DNA of 64,000 nt, taken from contig NZ_AAWS01000024.1 in NCBI RefSeq assembly GCF_000169175.1, positions 62,001-126,000 on the forward strand, read 5' to 3'. This document shows positions 54,711-63,315 of this stretch, in pieces. The DNA comes from Microscilla marina ATCC 23134 (GTDB lineage Bacteria > Bacteroidota > Bacteroidia > Cytophagales > Microscillaceae). Under the pieces are notes generated by a model that searched no databases, had not been told where the DNA came from, and saw only the letters and a program-made list of their open reading frames with translations. The number at the start of each line of letters is the position of its first letter. Within the stretch, counting starts at the first letter, position 1. Position numbers and translations under genes: made by a program.

Positions 54711-55150
54711 AATAATAAATATTGTTTAATGAATTAAATAAAAACCTGGAACAAATGTAGGGGGCTACTCAGACACCACTACCACAATTGACAGGACAGC
54801 ATGAGGACAGTTTTGGACAAGTTTAAAGACGTGATTATAAACTGAGATAATTTAACTTTTTCAAGAAAAAAATATAAGGGAGGTAACGAGTAAATGTGGT
54901 GATTTTCTTATTTGCCTGACAGGTACTTGTCCTGAATAATTGCTTCGTTAAAATGATTGCAAAGAAAATTAAATCACTGAAAAACAGTACACTTACTTGG
55001 TGTTATAGTTTGTAAATCTCGAAGAATGTCCTCAATTAGTCACCCCGGTAAACTTGCATTCATCCCTGCCTTTGCCATAGATTTGCTACTGTAATAAATC
55101 GCGATGTTTACACTTGTTTTACTCTTAATCTTTTTAAATCATTATCTAAC
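54711..55150. other. Divergent intergenic region, no gene recognised
   Basis: AT-rich spacer between the RTX-repeat gene (-) and the secreted tail-fibre-like gene (+). No repeats or hairpins of note were seen. Confidence 0.5.
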
Positions 55151-55906
55151 ATGAACATACGAAAATACTTTTCACATGCATTTGCTTTGGTTGCCTTGTT
55201 GGTAATAGGCACTTACACTACCCAGGCACAAACTACCACGGGTTTTATAGAGTTGGGAAATGGTACGCATCCTGGAAGAATTGACTTTAAGAATGATGGC
55301 AGTGACTTTGATGCTCGCCTTCAACTTATTAATGATAATCAGTTGCGATTAACCAATGCCGACTTTCTTTCTCACCAGTCGATGTGGGTAGGGCGCGATT
55401 TAATACTTTATGATGGAACAGTAGCAAATGGTGTAGACCTGTGGCAGTTCCACCACTCTGGCAACAACCAAGGGCTTTACATTGGTAGAGACCCTGTGGG
55501 TAGTGCAGCCAACCGTTGGGAGTTTTTAATGCAAAAAAATGGGGTTTTTCATGCCAAAAAACTGGTAATAGATGGCAGTGTACCAGGGATATTGCCAAGC
55601 GGGTATATGGTAGCAGTAGATGGCAAAGGTTTGTTTGAAGAAATACACTTGCAAAACAGCAGCGACTGGCCTGACTATGTATTTGCCAACGATTATAAAC
55701 TACCTAGCCTAAAAGACACTGAAGCATTTATCAAGCAAAACCAACACCTGCCTGAGGTGCCTTCGGCTAAAGTAGTAGCAGCAGATGGCTACGATGTAGG
55801 AGGCATGACCAAAATTTTGCTGAAAAAGATTGAGGAGCTTACCCTACACACCATTGCCCAGCAAAAAGAGATTGAAGCTTTGAAAAAGGCACAGCTAAAA
55901 AAATAA
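55151..55906 (+). CDS. Secreted tail-fibre-like protein
   Basis: 251 residues. Signal peptide MNIRKYFSHAFALVALLVIG with cleavage near TQAQ. The middle is a beta-rich region (GNGTHPGRIDFKNDGSDFDA, then DLILYDGTVANGVDLWQF). The C-terminal part has a segment recurrent in Bacteroidota secreted proteins (DWPDYVFANDYKLPSLKDTE, then FIKQNQHLPEVPSA) and a terminal coiled coil (LLKKIEELTLHTIAQQKEIE). This C-terminal module resembles the stalk preceding autocleaving tail-fibre chaperones, but the Ser-Lys protease signature was not found. It probably forms a trimeric surface fibre. Confidence 0.75.
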   Translation: MNIRKYFSHAFALVALLVIGTYTTQAQTTTGFIELGNGTHPGRIDFKNDGSDFDARLQLINDNQLRLTNADFLSHQSMWVGRDLILYDGTVANGVDLWQFHHSGNNQGLYIGRDPVGSAANRWEFLMQKNGVFHAKKLVIDGSVPGILPSGYMVAVDGKGLFEEIHLQNSSDWPDYVFANDYKLPSLKDTEAFIKQNQHLPEVPSAKVVAADGYDVGGMTKILLKKIEELTLHTIAQQKEIEALKKAQLKK

Positions 55907-56011
55907 TTGAGGTAAATTAAGGTGAGGGTGGAGGCAACCACATTGCAAGCAATGGGGCAAAGACTTCACCCTTTTTTTATTACTTATCAAATTTTTAAAA
56001 CAAGAAAAGTT

Positions 56012-57058
56012 ATGAAACTAAAATATGTATATATGCTAGGATTGCTGTGCCTGTTGGGGTTGGGTGATGTCTTAGCTAAGAATAATTCATCAGCTACCAA
56101 TTGTCGTTGTCCTAATTCCCTCGAATTGTTTGGAGGAAAAACAAGTGCTACTAAGTCTTATGGCTGTGTTTATAACAAAAATAGTGATGGACCAAACTTA
56201 TGGACATCTGTGCGTAATGTAGTGGGCAATGATGGGACAAAAACACGTGTATATAGGATACATTATTTTAACGAAAACGGTGAAATGGTGACAGACTCTC
56301 ATACTTTTACCAATACCCCACCGGTTATTTCCCTTAGTGCTGATTGTGGTGCTACCAAAACCCCTGTTGTACTTGGAGATAATATGGTAGACTATGACAA
56401 GATAGCAGACGGTGATGAATTTGCTTGTAGTAGTAGAGCCAAGGTTAAAAACGGCAAGGTTGACATAGATGCTGCTGTTTGTAGTGGTTGTACAAATAAG
56501 ACAAGATTTATACTAAAGGCTGCCCAGTTTGCTACTAACGGAGTAGAGAAGCTTATCACATACGGAGGAATTAGCCTAGTAGTCGTGGCAGGAGTGGTAT
56601 CATTAGTGAAGACTGGAGGTGCTGCTGCACCAGCTGTAGGGGTTATGTGGACTAAAGGGGTGGCTGTAGTAACCGCAGCTGGTGCAGGAACAGCTCTTGC
56701 GCTTTCTGTTCTTCTCAAGGAACATGCTAACAGCGCACTTGAGGCTTGTGATGTTGACATTAAACGTCAAACTTCCTTTTACACAGGTACCACCCAACCA
56801 ATAGTAGCAGGTGTACAACCCAACCCTGCCAGTGCGATGAGCACCCTTAACCTACGTTTGCCAGAAGCGGGTGACCTTACCATTGAGATATTTGACCAGC
56901 AAGGAAGCCATCGTAAAACTGTAGTCATGGGTCAACGCTTTGCCAAGGGAATGAACCAAATTCCTTTGCAAGTACAAGACTTAGCTGCGGGCATTTACAT
57001 CTTAAAAGTAACTGGAAACCAGGGTTTACAATTGACCCACCGTTTGGTGAAAAAGTAA
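56012..57058 (+). CDS. T9SS cargo protein with hydrophobic glycine-rich segment (module 1)
   Basis: 348 residues from the ATG at 56012 (signal peptide MKLKYVYMLGLLCLLGLGDV, cleavage near LAK); a start at 55922 would add an unlikely leader. A cysteine-containing N-terminal half (NCRCPNSLELFGGK, SADCGATKTPVV) is followed by a long hydrophobic glycine/alanine-rich stretch at about 195-245 (ISLVVVAGVVSLVKTGGAAA, then VAVVTAAGAGTALALSVLL). The C-terminal T9SS domain runs from VQPNPASAMSTLNLRLPEAG to AAGIYILKVTGNQGL. The sorting domain closely resembles those of the proteins at 59544 and 61936. The hydrophobic part could insert in or cross a membrane, which is odd for an exported cargo. The function is unknown. 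Confidence 0.78.
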   Translation: MKLKYVYMLGLLCLLGLGDVLAKNNSSATNCRCPNSLELFGGKTSATKSYGCVYNKNSDGPNLWTSVRNVVGNDGTKTRVYRIHYFNENGEMVTDSHTFTNTPPVISLSADCGATKTPVVLGDNMVDYDKIADGDEFACSSRAKVKNGKVDIDAAVCSGCTNKTRFILKAAQFATNGVEKLITYGGISLVVVAGVVSLVKTGGAAAPAVGVMWTKGVAVVTAAGAGTALALSVLLKEHANSALEACDVDIKRQTSFYTGTTQPIVAGVQPNPASAMSTLNLRLPEAGDLTIEIFDQQGSHRKTVVMGQRFAKGMNQIPLQVQDLAAGIYILKVTGNQGLQLTHRLVKK

Positions 57059-57076
57059 TTTTGTTTTTATTAATGA

Positions 57077-57106
57077 GAAAAGTGGCTTCTGCCACTTTTC
57101 TTTTTT
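57077..57106 (+). terminator. Intrinsic terminator
   Basis: GAAAAGTGGC-TTCT-GCCACTTTTC followed by TTTTTT, 18 bp after the stop of the module 1 cargo gene. Confidence 0.85.
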
Positions 57107-57149
57107 CTCCTTACTTCTCTCTACCACTTATTTAACCCTTTCATTACCC

Positions 57150-58217
57150 ATGAAGTCACTCACTTTTACCTTTATTCTATGTTTTATGCAAGTCATCGGC
57201 TTTGCTCAAGGCATCCGCTTTGACCGTACCACCCATCAGTTTGGGCGCATTCACGAAACAGGTGGAGTTGTCAATACTACTTTTACTTTTACCAATGCCT
57301 CTGATACTATTATTCAGATAGAGGCTACCTATGTAACTTGTGGGTGTACAGTGCCCAAAGTAAGTCAAAAACCCTTGCAACCAGGAGAACAAGGCACCCT
57401 GAAGGTGCAATATGACCCCAACGGGCGACCTGGCAAGTTTCATAAAAAGATTCGTTTACTCGCCAAAGGGCTCAAAACCAAAGCTGAAGTATTCATTACA
57501 GGGGAGGTAATACCCCACCCTTACCCAATTATAACAGGCAACCTGCGTTGGAAAGCCAATCTCTTCAATTTTGGGCAACTGTGGCACAATCAAACCGACA
57601 CCCTGTGGCTGCCTGTAACCAACACCGGAAAAACACCCATTACAATTTTGACAGACCAACTACACCTGCCCCAAGGACTGCATTTGCTTACCTCTTCTGC
57701 TGTTTTACAGCCTCAGGCAGACGACAGTCTGGGACTGGTTTGGAATGTACCCGCCAGCGATCAATGGGGCTTTTCTTTTGAAACGTTCAGCCTGCCCATT
57801 CAACTTATATCGGGCAAAAAAGATAGTATTCGGCTACAAGCCACCTCCAATATCAAAGAAGACTTCGCCAAAGCCCTGCTTTTGAACAAAAAAGCCCAGG
57901 CAAGCATCACACAAGACAGTTTGCTGTTGCCTGCCACAGTAACCGGAGAAAGTAAAACAGGGAGGTTTCAACTGACCAATACAGGAAATGATGTGTTGTT
58001 TATCCGTCAAATAAAAACCTCCTGCAAATGCCTGAAAGTGGTGGCTGAAAGCAGCACTTTGGTGCCAGGCAGTAGTACCCATTTGCGGGTAGACTACACG
58101 CCCGGCAAACGTCAGTTTGGCAAACGCCAGTTGGTAGTGATGCTGACGGTCAATGACCCCTCGAAGCCTCAAACCCGCCTGACGGTGCACGCCGAGGTGA
58201 AGAAAAAAACCAAGTAA
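57150..58217 (+). CDS. Secreted DUF1573 (Ig-like, ASH/Hydin-type) protein
   Basis: 355 residues with signal peptide MKSLTFTFILCFMQVIGFAQ. Two DUF1573 domains are visible: one at about 22-125 (FDRTTHQFGRIHETGG, then ATYVTCGCTVPKVSQKPLQP) and one at about 255-355 (FQLTNTGNDVLFIRQI, then CKCLKVVAESSTLVPG). The paired cysteines CGC/CKC in each are a DUF1573 mark. A less similar middle segment may be a third domain. These domains resemble ASH/Hydin Ig folds, and the cellular role in bacteria is poorly known. The gene lies between the module 1 cargo gene and the first beta-helix gene. Confidence 0.87.
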   Translation: MKSLTFTFILCFMQVIGFAQGIRFDRTTHQFGRIHETGGVVNTTFTFTNASDTIIQIEATYVTCGCTVPKVSQKPLQPGEQGTLKVQYDPNGRPGKFHKKIRLLAKGLKTKAEVFITGEVIPHPYPIITGNLRWKANLFNFGQLWHNQTDTLWLPVTNTGKTPITILTDQLHLPQGLHLLTSSAVLQPQADDSLGLVWNVPASDQWGFSFETFSLPIQLISGKKDSIRLQATSNIKEDFAKALLLNKKAQASITQDSLLLPATVTGESKTGRFQLTNTGNDVLFIRQIKTSCKCLKVVAESSTLVPGSSTHLRVDYTPGKRQFGKRQLVVMLTVNDPSKPQTRLTVHAEVKKKTK

Positions 58218-58302
58218 CGATTGTTGACCTGCAAGGTATAACCAATCAAAAGAACGGACCAAATTAGCCTTAGTCAAAGCAACCCCAAAAAGCAACCAAC
58301 TC

Positions 58303-59493
58303 ATGTTATACAAACAAATAAGCCTGTGGATCTTGCTCCTGCTCTGGAGTGCCTTTGCCCAGGGGCAAGACAGTGTCTATAAACAACTTCAGACCCAGTT
58401 GATTATGGTAGCCGATGGAGGCACAATAGAGTTACCAGCGGGTACTTATTATTTCAAAAAAAGCCTCTCGATGGAAGGGAAAAACAACATCACCATTCGG
58501 GGCAAAGGCATAAACAAAACCATCTTAAACTTCAAAAAACAACAAGCAGGAGCCGAGGGCATCAGGGTAACCAATGGCAACAACATTGTGCTCGAAGGAT
58601 TCACTGTGCAAGATGCCTTGGGCGATGCTATTAAGGTAAGTGAGACAGAAGGGGTCGTTTTTCGTCGCATCAGAACCGAATGGACCGGGACACCCAAAGC
58701 CAGCAATGGGGCTTATGGCTTGTACCCAGTGGTTTGTCACAAAGTACTGGTAGAGCATTGCGAAGCGCGCGGAGCCACCGAAGCAGGCATATATGTGGGG
58801 CAGTCGCAAGATGTAATTGTGCGCTATTGTGAGGTAGACCAAAACGTGGCGGGCATTCAGGTAGAAAACTCGCTGCGGGTAGACGTATATCATAATTTGG
58901 TCAATAACAACGCCATGGGCATTTTGGTGTTCAACCTGCCTGCCATCAGTTTGCACGGTAAAAAAATCAGGGTATACAAAAACAATCTCTATCGCAACAA
59001 TTATAAAAACTTTGCCTCTCAGGGCAATTATGTAGCAACGATTCCTTCGGGCACAGGCATATTGGTTATGGCGGCACAAGAGGTAGAAATATTTGAAAAC
59101 ACCTTTATTAATAATCACACGGTAGGCACAGGCATTACGAGTAACTATACGGTAGACAAACGCTACAAAAAATACTACAACGCCTATGCCAGTGGCATTA
59201 GTATCTACCACAACACCTACCAACGTGAACTAAAGCCTACAGTGTTTTCCCGTCGTTTTTCGGGGCTAGAAATAAAACCCAATGCTGTACCCCATATTCT
59301 TTTTGATGGGATAACCAACCCTGCTAAACCTGCTCAAAAAGTGTTGTGCATGCGCAACAACCAAGTACTAGATCAAGCGCCCCTGTTTGCTGACATTGAT
59401 GCGATCGGAGGATTTAAACATATTCGCAAAAATGAGAAAAAATATAATTGTACGTTGCGCAAACTGGATAAGGTGTGGCTAAATTCTGAATGA
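58303..59493 (+). CDS. Secreted right-handed parallel beta-helix protein (module 2)
   Basis: 396 residues. Signal peptide MLYKQISLWILLLLWSAFAQ. The Pel-type beta-helix starts with TIELPAGTYYFKKSLSMEG, then NITIRGKGINKTILNFKK, and turns such as VIVRYCEVDQNVAGIQVENS and VDVYHNLVNNNAMGILVFN. The fold is that of polysaccharide lyases and epimerases, but catalytic residues cannot be fixed from sequence alone. The paralogues at 60692 and 63316 share most of the sequence. Its stop overlaps an ATG in the next gene (ATGA at 59490-59493). Confidence 0.87.
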   Translation: MLYKQISLWILLLLWSAFAQGQDSVYKQLQTQLIMVADGGTIELPAGTYYFKKSLSMEGKNNITIRGKGINKTILNFKKQQAGAEGIRVTNGNNIVLEGFTVQDALGDAIKVSETEGVVFRRIRTEWTGTPKASNGAYGLYPVVCHKVLVEHCEARGATEAGIYVGQSQDVIVRYCEVDQNVAGIQVENSLRVDVYHNLVNNNAMGILVFNLPAISLHGKKIRVYKNNLYRNNYKNFASQGNYVATIPSGTGILVMAAQEVEIFENTFINNHTVGTGITSNYTVDKRYKKYYNAYASGISIYHNTYQRELKPTVFSRRFSGLEIKPNAVPHILFDGITNPAKPAQKVLCMRNNQVLDQAPLFADIDAIGGFKHIRKNEKKYNCTLRKLDKVWLNSE

Positions 59494-59543
59494 AACCAAC
59501 AATCAGTAGGCATTTTTTTGCACAATTTAACCTTTATAACACA

Positions 59544-60629
59544 ATGAAACGACAGAAACAAAACTTATGGTTGCTCGCCTTTTTGTTGGTGCTTTGGGGG
59601 CTTACTCCAGTGCTTGCACAGGTAAAAACCGAGCGCATGTTAATGCTCTCGCTCGCCAGTAAAGTAGAAGCACGTATGCTGCTATCCAATATGTTCAATA
59701 AAAGAGATACAATGCCAGGGGCTAACACTAATTTTGGTGGTTGCCACTCAGCAGAAGGTACCTCAGTCAGGGTCAATGGAGGGCTTATTGGCTGTGCAAC
59801 TGGCTTAGGAGCTACTCCTCAAGTAGTCATACGTAAAAATTCGGATGGATACGGAGTATCAGTGATCAACTCCGATGGCAAAGTTATCTCCTGGCGTTTG
59901 TATAGTGATTTCCCTAATATAGAATTTGAACGGGAAAGAAATGGTCCTTGGGAGAGTTACCCAATACCCAAGGAAGTAGTAGAAGCAGCTTTTGCTGATG
60001 ACCCCAACTATTATTGTGGGGGCTATGATTCGGGTGGACCTACAGGAGGGGTTGGTTTTTTGTGTCAATCTTGTGGCTCAAAGCCTAAGCCTAAAAGGGA
60101 ATTAAAACCGGACAATGGTGAAAAAAAGGTATTGGAAAATGCGAGTGCCATATCTAAAGTTGCAACATTTGTGAGTGGCACAGCCGCTTTTTTCGGTAAG
60201 CTTAATTGGCAAGCCTTTTTCGCCAGCTTTGGTGTAAGTGCAGCCTTGGATGCTTTAACTGGAAAACAAGAAGAAGAATTAGATGAAAGTGCCAAAGAAA
60301 GTGCTTGTCCAGGTTTTGTTAATCAACGCCAAACAACCAACCATACAGGCATTGGCTTCCCTCGCCCTGCCCAGGTACAGGTATACCCTAATCCGATGGC
60401 AGCCCCCCAAGCCAATATCCAAGTATATTTGCCTCAGTCCGATGAAATTACCATCGAGGTATTTGACAATAACGGCAAATTGCTCCAAACCTTGTTGTTG
60501 GGCAAACTCTTACCTGCTGGCACCAATACATTGCCTGTCAATACCCGTACCTGGCTTTCGGGTCAATACCTTATCAAGGTGTCGGGCAATCAGGGACTAC
60601 GCGTCAGTAAACGACTCATCAAAAAATAA
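59544..60629 (+). CDS. T9SS cargo protein with cysteine-rich centre (module 2)
   Basis: 361 residues from the ATG at 59544 (signal peptide MKRQKQNLWLLAFLLVLWGL, cleavage near VLAQ). An alternative ATG at 59490 overlaps the previous stop (ATGA) and would add an 18-residue extension. Cysteine/glycine motifs are NFGGCHSAEG, GGLIGCATGLG, NYYCGGYDSGG and GFLCQSCGSKPKP. A hydrophobic segment follows at about 213-245 (VATFVSGTAAFFGKLNWQAF), then a T9SS domain with QVYPNPMAAPQANIQVYLPQ and ends GQYLIKVSGNQGL. It is the middle member of three cargo paralogues whose centres diverge while signal and sorting parts are kept. Confidence 0.8.
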   Translation: MKRQKQNLWLLAFLLVLWGLTPVLAQVKTERMLMLSLASKVEARMLLSNMFNKRDTMPGANTNFGGCHSAEGTSVRVNGGLIGCATGLGATPQVVIRKNSDGYGVSVINSDGKVISWRLYSDFPNIEFERERNGPWESYPIPKEVVEAAFADDPNYYCGGYDSGGPTGGVGFLCQSCGSKPKPKRELKPDNGEKKVLENASAISKVATFVSGTAAFFGKLNWQAFFASFGVSAALDALTGKQEEELDESAKESACPGFVNQRQTTNHTGIGFPRPAQVQVYPNPMAAPQANIQVYLPQSDEITIEVFDNNGKLLQTLLLGKLLPAGTNTLPVNTRTWLSGQYLIKVSGNQGLRVSKRLIKK

Positions 60630-60691
60630 TTTACTAAACTCCCCTTGGGTCAATGGCTAACTGGGTTGAGGGGTTATTACCACTATGTTTT

Positions 60692-61885
60692 ATGAAATGC
60701 CTGAGCTTACCTTTATTTTTCTTTTGTTTTTTGGCAAACGCAGCTTGCGCCCAATCCAATTTCCATAAAAAATGGCAAACCCAGTTTATCCTGGCGCAAA
60801 ATGGCGACACCCTTACCTTGCCTGAAGGCATTTTTTACCTCAAAAAAAGCCTTTCGCTGGAAGGTAAAAAAAATGTTACCGTCCGGGGGGCAGGCATAGG
60901 CAAAACTGTGCTCAACTTTAAACACCAGGTGGATGGAGCCGAAGGCATTTACATCAGCAATGGCACCAACATCACCGTAGAAGACCTCACCGTGCAAGAG
61001 GCCAAAGGAGATGCCATCAAAGCCATACGGGTCAAGGGAATTACTTTCAGAAGGGTAGAAACCGAATGGACAGGCAAACGCAAGGGCATTCAGGGGGCTT
61101 ATGGGCTATACCCGGTCATGTGTCAGCAAGTATTGGTAGAACACTGCCAGGCTCGGGGGGCTTGCGATGCGGGCATTTATGTGGGGCAATCGCGCGACAT
61201 TGTAGTACGCTATTGCGAGGCTGAATACAATACATCAGGCATTAATGTAGAAAACTCGGTACGGGCCGATATATACCAAAACCTTACCATGCACAACGCG
61301 GTAGGTATCTTGGTATGCAGCGTGCCCATGTTGATGAATAATGGGGGACACGCCCGGGTATTTGCCAATAAGGTCTACTACAATAACTATAAAAACTTTG
61401 GTCCCTGGGGCGAAATTGTCACCAAAATACCCTCGGGTACAGGGGTAATGGTAGTATCTAATCCCTTTGTAGAAATTTTTAACAACGAAATTGTAGGAAA
61501 CCGCACCATGGGCACCGGGGTGATGAGTTTTGCCACGGTAGATTCTTCTAAGTTTGACTCCATTTATTTTGACCATTACTCCCGTAAGGTAAGCATTCAC
61601 CATAACACCTACCTAAGGGCTGGTGAGCCTCCTACTTTTAGCAAAAACCTGAAAAACCTGAGGTTTGGCAAACAGCCTGTTCCCCATATTATTTTTGATG
61701 GCATTGTCGCCCCGGCTACAAAAAATGACCAAGCATTGTGTATTAGAGACAATGAGGTGCAAGACAAAGCGCCTTTGTTTGCCAATATAGACGCAATTCA
61801 AGGCTTTAAAAATATTCGGTACAATGCCCAATCGTACAACTGTACCCTGCCCAAACTAGAAAAGGTATGGCTACAGTTCAAATGA
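60692..61885 (+). CDS. Secreted right-handed parallel beta-helix protein (module 3)
   Basis: 397 residues from the ATG at 60692 (signal peptide MKCLSLPLFFFCFLANAACA); the longer frame from 60653 adds an unlikely leader. The beta-helix matches module 2 closely: TLPEGIFYLKKSLSLEGKK, VLVEHCQARGACDAGIYVGQ, SGINVENSVRADIYQNLTMH, and the same tail YNCTLPKLEKVWLQF. Its stop overlaps an ATG of the next gene, as in module 2. Confidence 0.87.
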   Translation: MKCLSLPLFFFCFLANAACAQSNFHKKWQTQFILAQNGDTLTLPEGIFYLKKSLSLEGKKNVTVRGAGIGKTVLNFKHQVDGAEGIYISNGTNITVEDLTVQEAKGDAIKAIRVKGITFRRVETEWTGKRKGIQGAYGLYPVMCQQVLVEHCQARGACDAGIYVGQSRDIVVRYCEAEYNTSGINVENSVRADIYQNLTMHNAVGILVCSVPMLMNNGGHARVFANKVYYNNYKNFGPWGEIVTKIPSGTGVMVVSNPFVEIFNNEIVGNRTMGTGVMSFATVDSSKFDSIYFDHYSRKVSIHHNTYLRAGEPPTFSKNLKNLRFGKQPVPHIIFDGIVAPATKNDQALCIRDNEVQDKAPLFANIDAIQGFKNIRYNAQSYNCTLPKLEKVWLQFK

Positions 61886-61935
61886 AACCAACAACCAGTA
61901 TGCATTTAATCTTATCACTTAATCTTTATAAAATA

Positions 61936-63033
61936 ATGAAAAAACAAAGAATAACCCGCCAACTACTGGCTTTGCTGGTAGTGTTGGGAGGGCTTGCCCC
62001 AGTGTTTGCTCAAACTCCCTTATCAAACCAAAACAATTTACTGGCTTTAGCCACTGCTTCTTACAAAGAAAAGTTGGCTTTGCCTGCCACTCCCAAAGAT
62101 ACCAACAACCCTTTTTTTGGTTGTGTGGATAATTTTCATTTGGGCTTTGGTACAGGTGGCATAGGATGTTCTTCACCTGCTTTACCTTCGGGAGCTTATG
62201 CCAATGATACTCCAGTTCCATTAGGTCGAGTATCGCTCAGTGGTGGTGGCGGTGGTGGAGGCTCCATTACCTATTATCCTTATACCATTAGTTCAAGTGG
62301 TACGGCCATTAGTCGGGGCAGCTATAGCGAAGCTCCTGATTTGAGGTACGAATTTGTAGACCCACAAGACGGAGGAGATGGCTACAAAACTGTTCCTACT
62401 GGCGCAATGATGGGGGACTTTCCAGCGGCGGTATATTCACAAACCAGCAGCGAGGACCTGGACTGTGATATTTTTGGCAATATGTCGACCAGTGTGTTGA
62501 TGGTAGAGTGCAAGAAATGCAACAGCGCCAACACTTTACTCAAGCTGGGCCATCCTTCTGGGCAAAGCCTCAGACTGGGATCTCCAGTATCCATTTCTAG
62601 CCGAACAACTGCTGGGGCAGTTGTTCCAGTGGCCAGTCGATATTCACCAGGCGGAAGTTTTTTTGTGACAGGAAGTGTTACCCTCACGCCTCCTATTGTG
62701 AGTCCTCTGGCCAATTGCACCAACGCACGTAAAACCAAGCAGCAATATCAGCAGATTACCCAACCTGAAACAGTGGCATTGAACATTTACCCCAACCCAG
62801 CGCAGCGAAACACCACTTTGCAAATCCATTTGCCTCAGACCGAAGACCTCACCGTAGAGGTGTTTGACATGAACGGCAAGGCACAGCGAACCTTGCTAGT
62901 GGGCAAGCGTTTTCCCGAAGGTAATAACCAAATTCCGCTGGATTTAAGTTCGCTGGTAGCTGGTCAATACATTGTCAAAGTGACCAGTTCGTTGAGCAAC
63001 ATCAAGGTATCGCAAGTCATTATTAAACAATAA
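61936..63033 (+). CDS. T9SS cargo protein with cysteine-rich, glycine-rich centre (module 3)
   Basis: 365 residues from the ATG at 61936 (signal peptide MKKQRITRQLLALLVVLGGL, cleavage near VFAQ). An alternative ATG at 61882 overlaps the previous stop and gives a leader similar to that of module 2 (MKPTTSMHLILSLNLYKI). The centre has FFGCVDNFHLGFGTGGIGCS, a glycine run SLSGGGGGGGSI, and LDCDIFGNMS/VECKKCNSAN cysteine pairs. The C-terminal sorting domain has NIYPNPAQRNTTLQIHLPQT and ends GQYIVKVTSSLSNI. Unlike module 1 it has no long hydrophobic segment. The function is unknown. Confidence 0.8.
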   Translation: MKKQRITRQLLALLVVLGGLAPVFAQTPLSNQNNLLALATASYKEKLALPATPKDTNNPFFGCVDNFHLGFGTGGIGCSSPALPSGAYANDTPVPLGRVSLSGGGGGGGSITYYPYTISSSGTAISRGSYSEAPDLRYEFVDPQDGGDGYKTVPTGAMMGDFPAAVYSQTSSEDLDCDIFGNMSTSVLMVECKKCNSANTLLKLGHPSGQSLRLGSPVSISSRTTAGAVVPVASRYSPGGSFFVTGSVTLTPPIVSPLANCTNARKTKQQYQQITQPETVALNIYPNPAQRNTTLQIHLPQTEDLTVEVFDMNGKAQRTLLVGKRFPEGNNQIPLDLSSLVAGQYIVKVTSSLSNIKVSQVIIKQ

Positions 63034-63315
63034 TTTATCTTGAAAGATGAGGCTGTTTCAGCACACAAACTTTAGCGCATTACCTCTAAGGAAAAATGTT
63101 TGATTACCCAACAGTTTGCAATCTCACAAAGCGGGGGGAACCAGCCAGGTAAGCTTTTAAAAGCCAGCCTTGATTCCAGTACCTGAGCGCACTGTGTAGT
63201 GCCTCGTCAAATGAGTAGGTGGTCTTACGATTATTAATGGCGCATTGTCTGGTGTTTAAAACATTTTCTTTAAAATTATTCTGAGGCAGCCTCTTTTATC
63301 CAACCTATTTTGGTT
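63034..63315. other. Intergenic region before the last beta-helix gene
   Basis: 282 bp without a gene. Unlike the module 2 and 3 junctions, the cargo gene is separated from the following beta-helix gene by a full intergenic gap. Confidence 0.5.
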
